Assembly: GCA_964611145.1 (NCBI GenBank)
Contig: CAZSYM010000053.1
Location: 1 to 8,181 of the forward strand
Direction of reading: 5' to 3'
Origin: WFQV01 sp964611145
Lineage (GTDB): Bacteria > Bacteroidota > Ignavibacteria > Ignavibacteriales > Melioribacteraceae
Length of the DNA stretch: 8,181 nucleotides
The position numbers and the translations under genes are program-made. Positions 6,818 through 8,181 of this stretch are shown here, piece by piece. A model generated the notes under the pieces. That model ran no database searches, was not told the DNA's origin, and was given only the letters and a program-made list of their open reading frames with translations. Positions within the stretch are counted from its first letter, which is position 1, and each line of letters starts with the position of its first letter.

Positions 6818-7729
6818 GTGGAAATGAAAAAAGTGCTTGCTTTGTTATTGATTTTTGTTTTGCCGATTTTTGCACAGGATGGTGGAAAAACCGGTTTGAC
6901 CTTTTTGAAATTGGGAGCGGATGCGGCTGAATTGGCTACGAGCGATTTGGGAGTTGTTTCCGCCGAGGGAACCGCCGCACTTTTTTATAATCCCGCTTTT
7001 TTGAACGATTCCCTTGCTTTCGTTTCTTTTTCCCATGATAATTATTTGCAGGATGTTTCGGCGGAAAATCTTGGGGTAACCTTTAACCTTTGGGGAATGC
7101 CGTTGGGATTGGCTTTTAGCACGACTTCAATCAACGGCATCGAGGTTCGGACTCGTCCCGGCGCCCCTCAGGGCGATTTTAGCGTTCACTATTTCACCGC
7201 TTCTGTTTCTACGGCGTTAGATTTGTTTTCCGCTGTCCGTTTCGGAATTACCGGTAAGTATCTTTATGAAGGCATGCTTGCCGACGAGGCTTCCGGTTAT
7301 GCTTTCGATGCGGGGTTGAAAATAAAATCGCCTTTTAAAAATGTTTTATTCGGTATGGCAATTCGTAATGTCGGAAAAATGGACAATCTGAGAAGCAAGC
7401 CGACGGAAGTGCCGACGGTTGCGGATGTCGGCGCTTCTTACAAAATTAGTTTTGATAGGATTCAAACCGCATTTCTTTTTGATGGGGGAGTAAGAAAGTA
7501 TTTGAAAGAATCACCCGTGCATTTGCATTTCGGAGTGGAAACGATTTATCGCAAAATGTTTGCCATTCGTCTCGGTTATGCTACGGGCTACGATTCTAAA
7601 AGCCTCTCGGCGGGGTTAGGAATAAAATGGCGCTCTTTCTCTTTCGATTATGCTTTCGTTCCTTACGATTATAACTTGGGAACGGCACATCTTATTACCG
7701 TGGGTGCCGATATTTCGGGATTGTTTTAG
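6818..7729 (+). CDS. PorV/PorQ-family outer-membrane protein (second paralogue)
   Basis: A 303-residue predicted outer-membrane barrel of the PorV/PorQ family. The signal peptide ends PIFA|Q (19/20). The N-terminal block GLTFLKLGADAAELATSDLG and ALFYNPAF (NPA at 58-60) is the classic PorV/UPF0164 opening. Later strands include KYLYEGMLADEASGYAFDAGLKI and IRNVGKMDN, both familiar in this family. It ends in a strand finishing with Phe, as recognised by the BAM machinery. It is closer to canonical PorV than its upstream neighbour, and the two are divergent rather than a recent tandem copy. The gap from the previous stop is 23 bases, so it is probably cotranscribed with the propeller and the first paralogue. 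The likely role is T9SS cargo shuttling or outer-membrane docking, by family and context. The start is GTG 6818 by ribosome-site spacing, or ATG 6824. Confidence 0.87.
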   Translation: MEMKKVLALLLIFVLPIFAQDGGKTGLTFLKLGADAAELATSDLGVVSAEGTAALFYNPAFLNDSLAFVSFSHDNYLQDVSAENLGVTFNLWGMPLGLAFSTTSINGIEVRTRPGAPQGDFSVHYFTASVSTALDLFSAVRFGITGKYLYEGMLADEASGYAFDAGLKIKSPFKNVLFGMAIRNVGKMDNLRSKPTEVPTVADVGASYKISFDRIQTAFLFDGGVRKYLKESPVHLHFGVETIYRKMFAIRLGYATGYDSKSLSAGLGIKWRSFSFDYAFVPYDYNLGTAHLITVGADISGLF

Positions 7730-7733
7730 AAAC

Positions 7734-8168
7734 TTATTTTATTTCTTTGTTATTGAGAAATCCTAAGCATGCGTTAAGGATTTTCTCCTCGTCGCTATCG
7801 GGCAAAATGGGAAAGTTGAATTTGTATTCCTCCACGTTCGAATTAACGTTGTAATTAAAGGAACGAAGCACATTTCCCATTTTATCGTAATAGATAATGG
7901 AGACAATCCCGTATTTCTTTAGCTTTTTGTTGAAGATGTAATAAGTTCGGTATTTGTAAATCTTACCCGGAACGGATTCGATTAACATAGGCGGATCGAC
8001 CTCTTCTTCCGCCCATACGTAGAACACGTCCCCCTTGAAGCTGTTCAATTTTGAAATGTCAATCGAGAGCTTGGAAACCGGTCCTTCGTAAATGCGTATC
8101 CAATTGTCGCTTTGGGCGTTCGTCCCGAGAGCTAAAAAAGCTAACGATATAATTATTTTGATGAGCAT
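7734..8168 (-). CDS. Small secreted protein, possibly surface-adhesin E-like
   Basis: A 144-residue exported protein with a signal peptide ending GTNA|Q (18/19). The mature form starts near NWIRIYEG and contains IDISKL (36-41), a VFYVWAEEEV strand (48-57), YYDKMGNVLRS (93-103), and the tail FPILPDSDEEKILNACLGFL (119-138). This order (Trp start, vW strand, YDk-G-vl, then P-DS-E and a late Cys) resembles the surface-adhesin protein E family of small secreted beta proteins. The match is by eye and weak: that family usually has an earlier partner cysteine, and here C134 is the only one. No enzymatic role is suggested. It is convergent with the upstream gene run, its stop lying four bases from the neighbouring stop. 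Only 13 bases precede its ATG in the window, so its promoter and operon partners cannot be seen. Confidence 0.7.
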   Translation of the reverse strand: MLIKIIISLAFLALGTNAQSDNWIRIYEGPVSKLSIDISKLNSFKGDVFYVWAEEEVDPPMLIESVPGKIYKYRTYYIFNKKLKKYGIVSIIYYDKMGNVLRSFNYNVNSNVEEYKFNFPILPDSDEEKILNACLGFLNNKEIK

Positions 8169-8181
8169 TGTTTTAATACTT

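Noticed and set aside
1..8181. Mobile element, CRISPR array or tRNA
   Set aside because: No transposase or integrase sequence, no regularly spaced direct repeats and no tRNA-like cloverleaf were seen on either strand.

Overview
The window looks like chromosomal DNA from a diderm bacterium of the FCB group, most probably the Bacteroidota/Ignavibacteria/Kryptonia side. The clues are a Bacteroidota-style LptD, two PorV/PorQ-family outer-membrane proteins, a secreted protein ending in a FlgD-Ig/T9SS type A-like C-terminal domain, and signal peptides that place Gln directly after the predicted cleavage site. Unlike many Bacteroidota, several genes have clear Shine-Dalgarno sequences, and at least two start with TTG. 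I cannot name the species.

Region 1 (1-3172) holds a short leader, an lptD homologue (94-2703), and a tightly coupled gene for a small NYN/PIN-fold (YacP-like) putative ribonuclease (2705-3172). The ribonuclease has a TTG start, and its ribosome binding site lies inside the last codons of lptD. Region 2 (3173-3388) is a 216-base spacer with only weak regulatory candidates: a perfect 12-base palindrome, a weak hairpin, and a 23-codon mini-ORF overlapping the next start.

Region 3 (3389-7729) is a four-gene same-strand run with gaps of 31, 9 and 23 bases. It encodes a lipoprotein with two related Ig-like modules, a seven-bladed Asp-box beta-propeller with a T9SS-like C-terminal domain, and two different PorV/PorQ-family proteins. 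One reading is a small export-and-display cassette: the propeller is carried over the outer membrane by T9SS and held or shuttled by the PorV/PorQ-like barrels, with the lipoprotein as a partner. The protein types recall the P. gingivalis attachment complex (PorV, PorQ and the propeller protein PorZ), but the sequence shows composition only and no interaction. This run is the most interesting part of the window. Region 4 (7734-8168, minus strand) is a small secreted protein, convergent with region 3 at a 4-base gap, with weak resemblance to surface-adhesin E-type proteins.

No tRNA, rRNA, CRISPR array, insertion sequence or phage gene was seen. No untranslated stretch exceeds about 220 bases.
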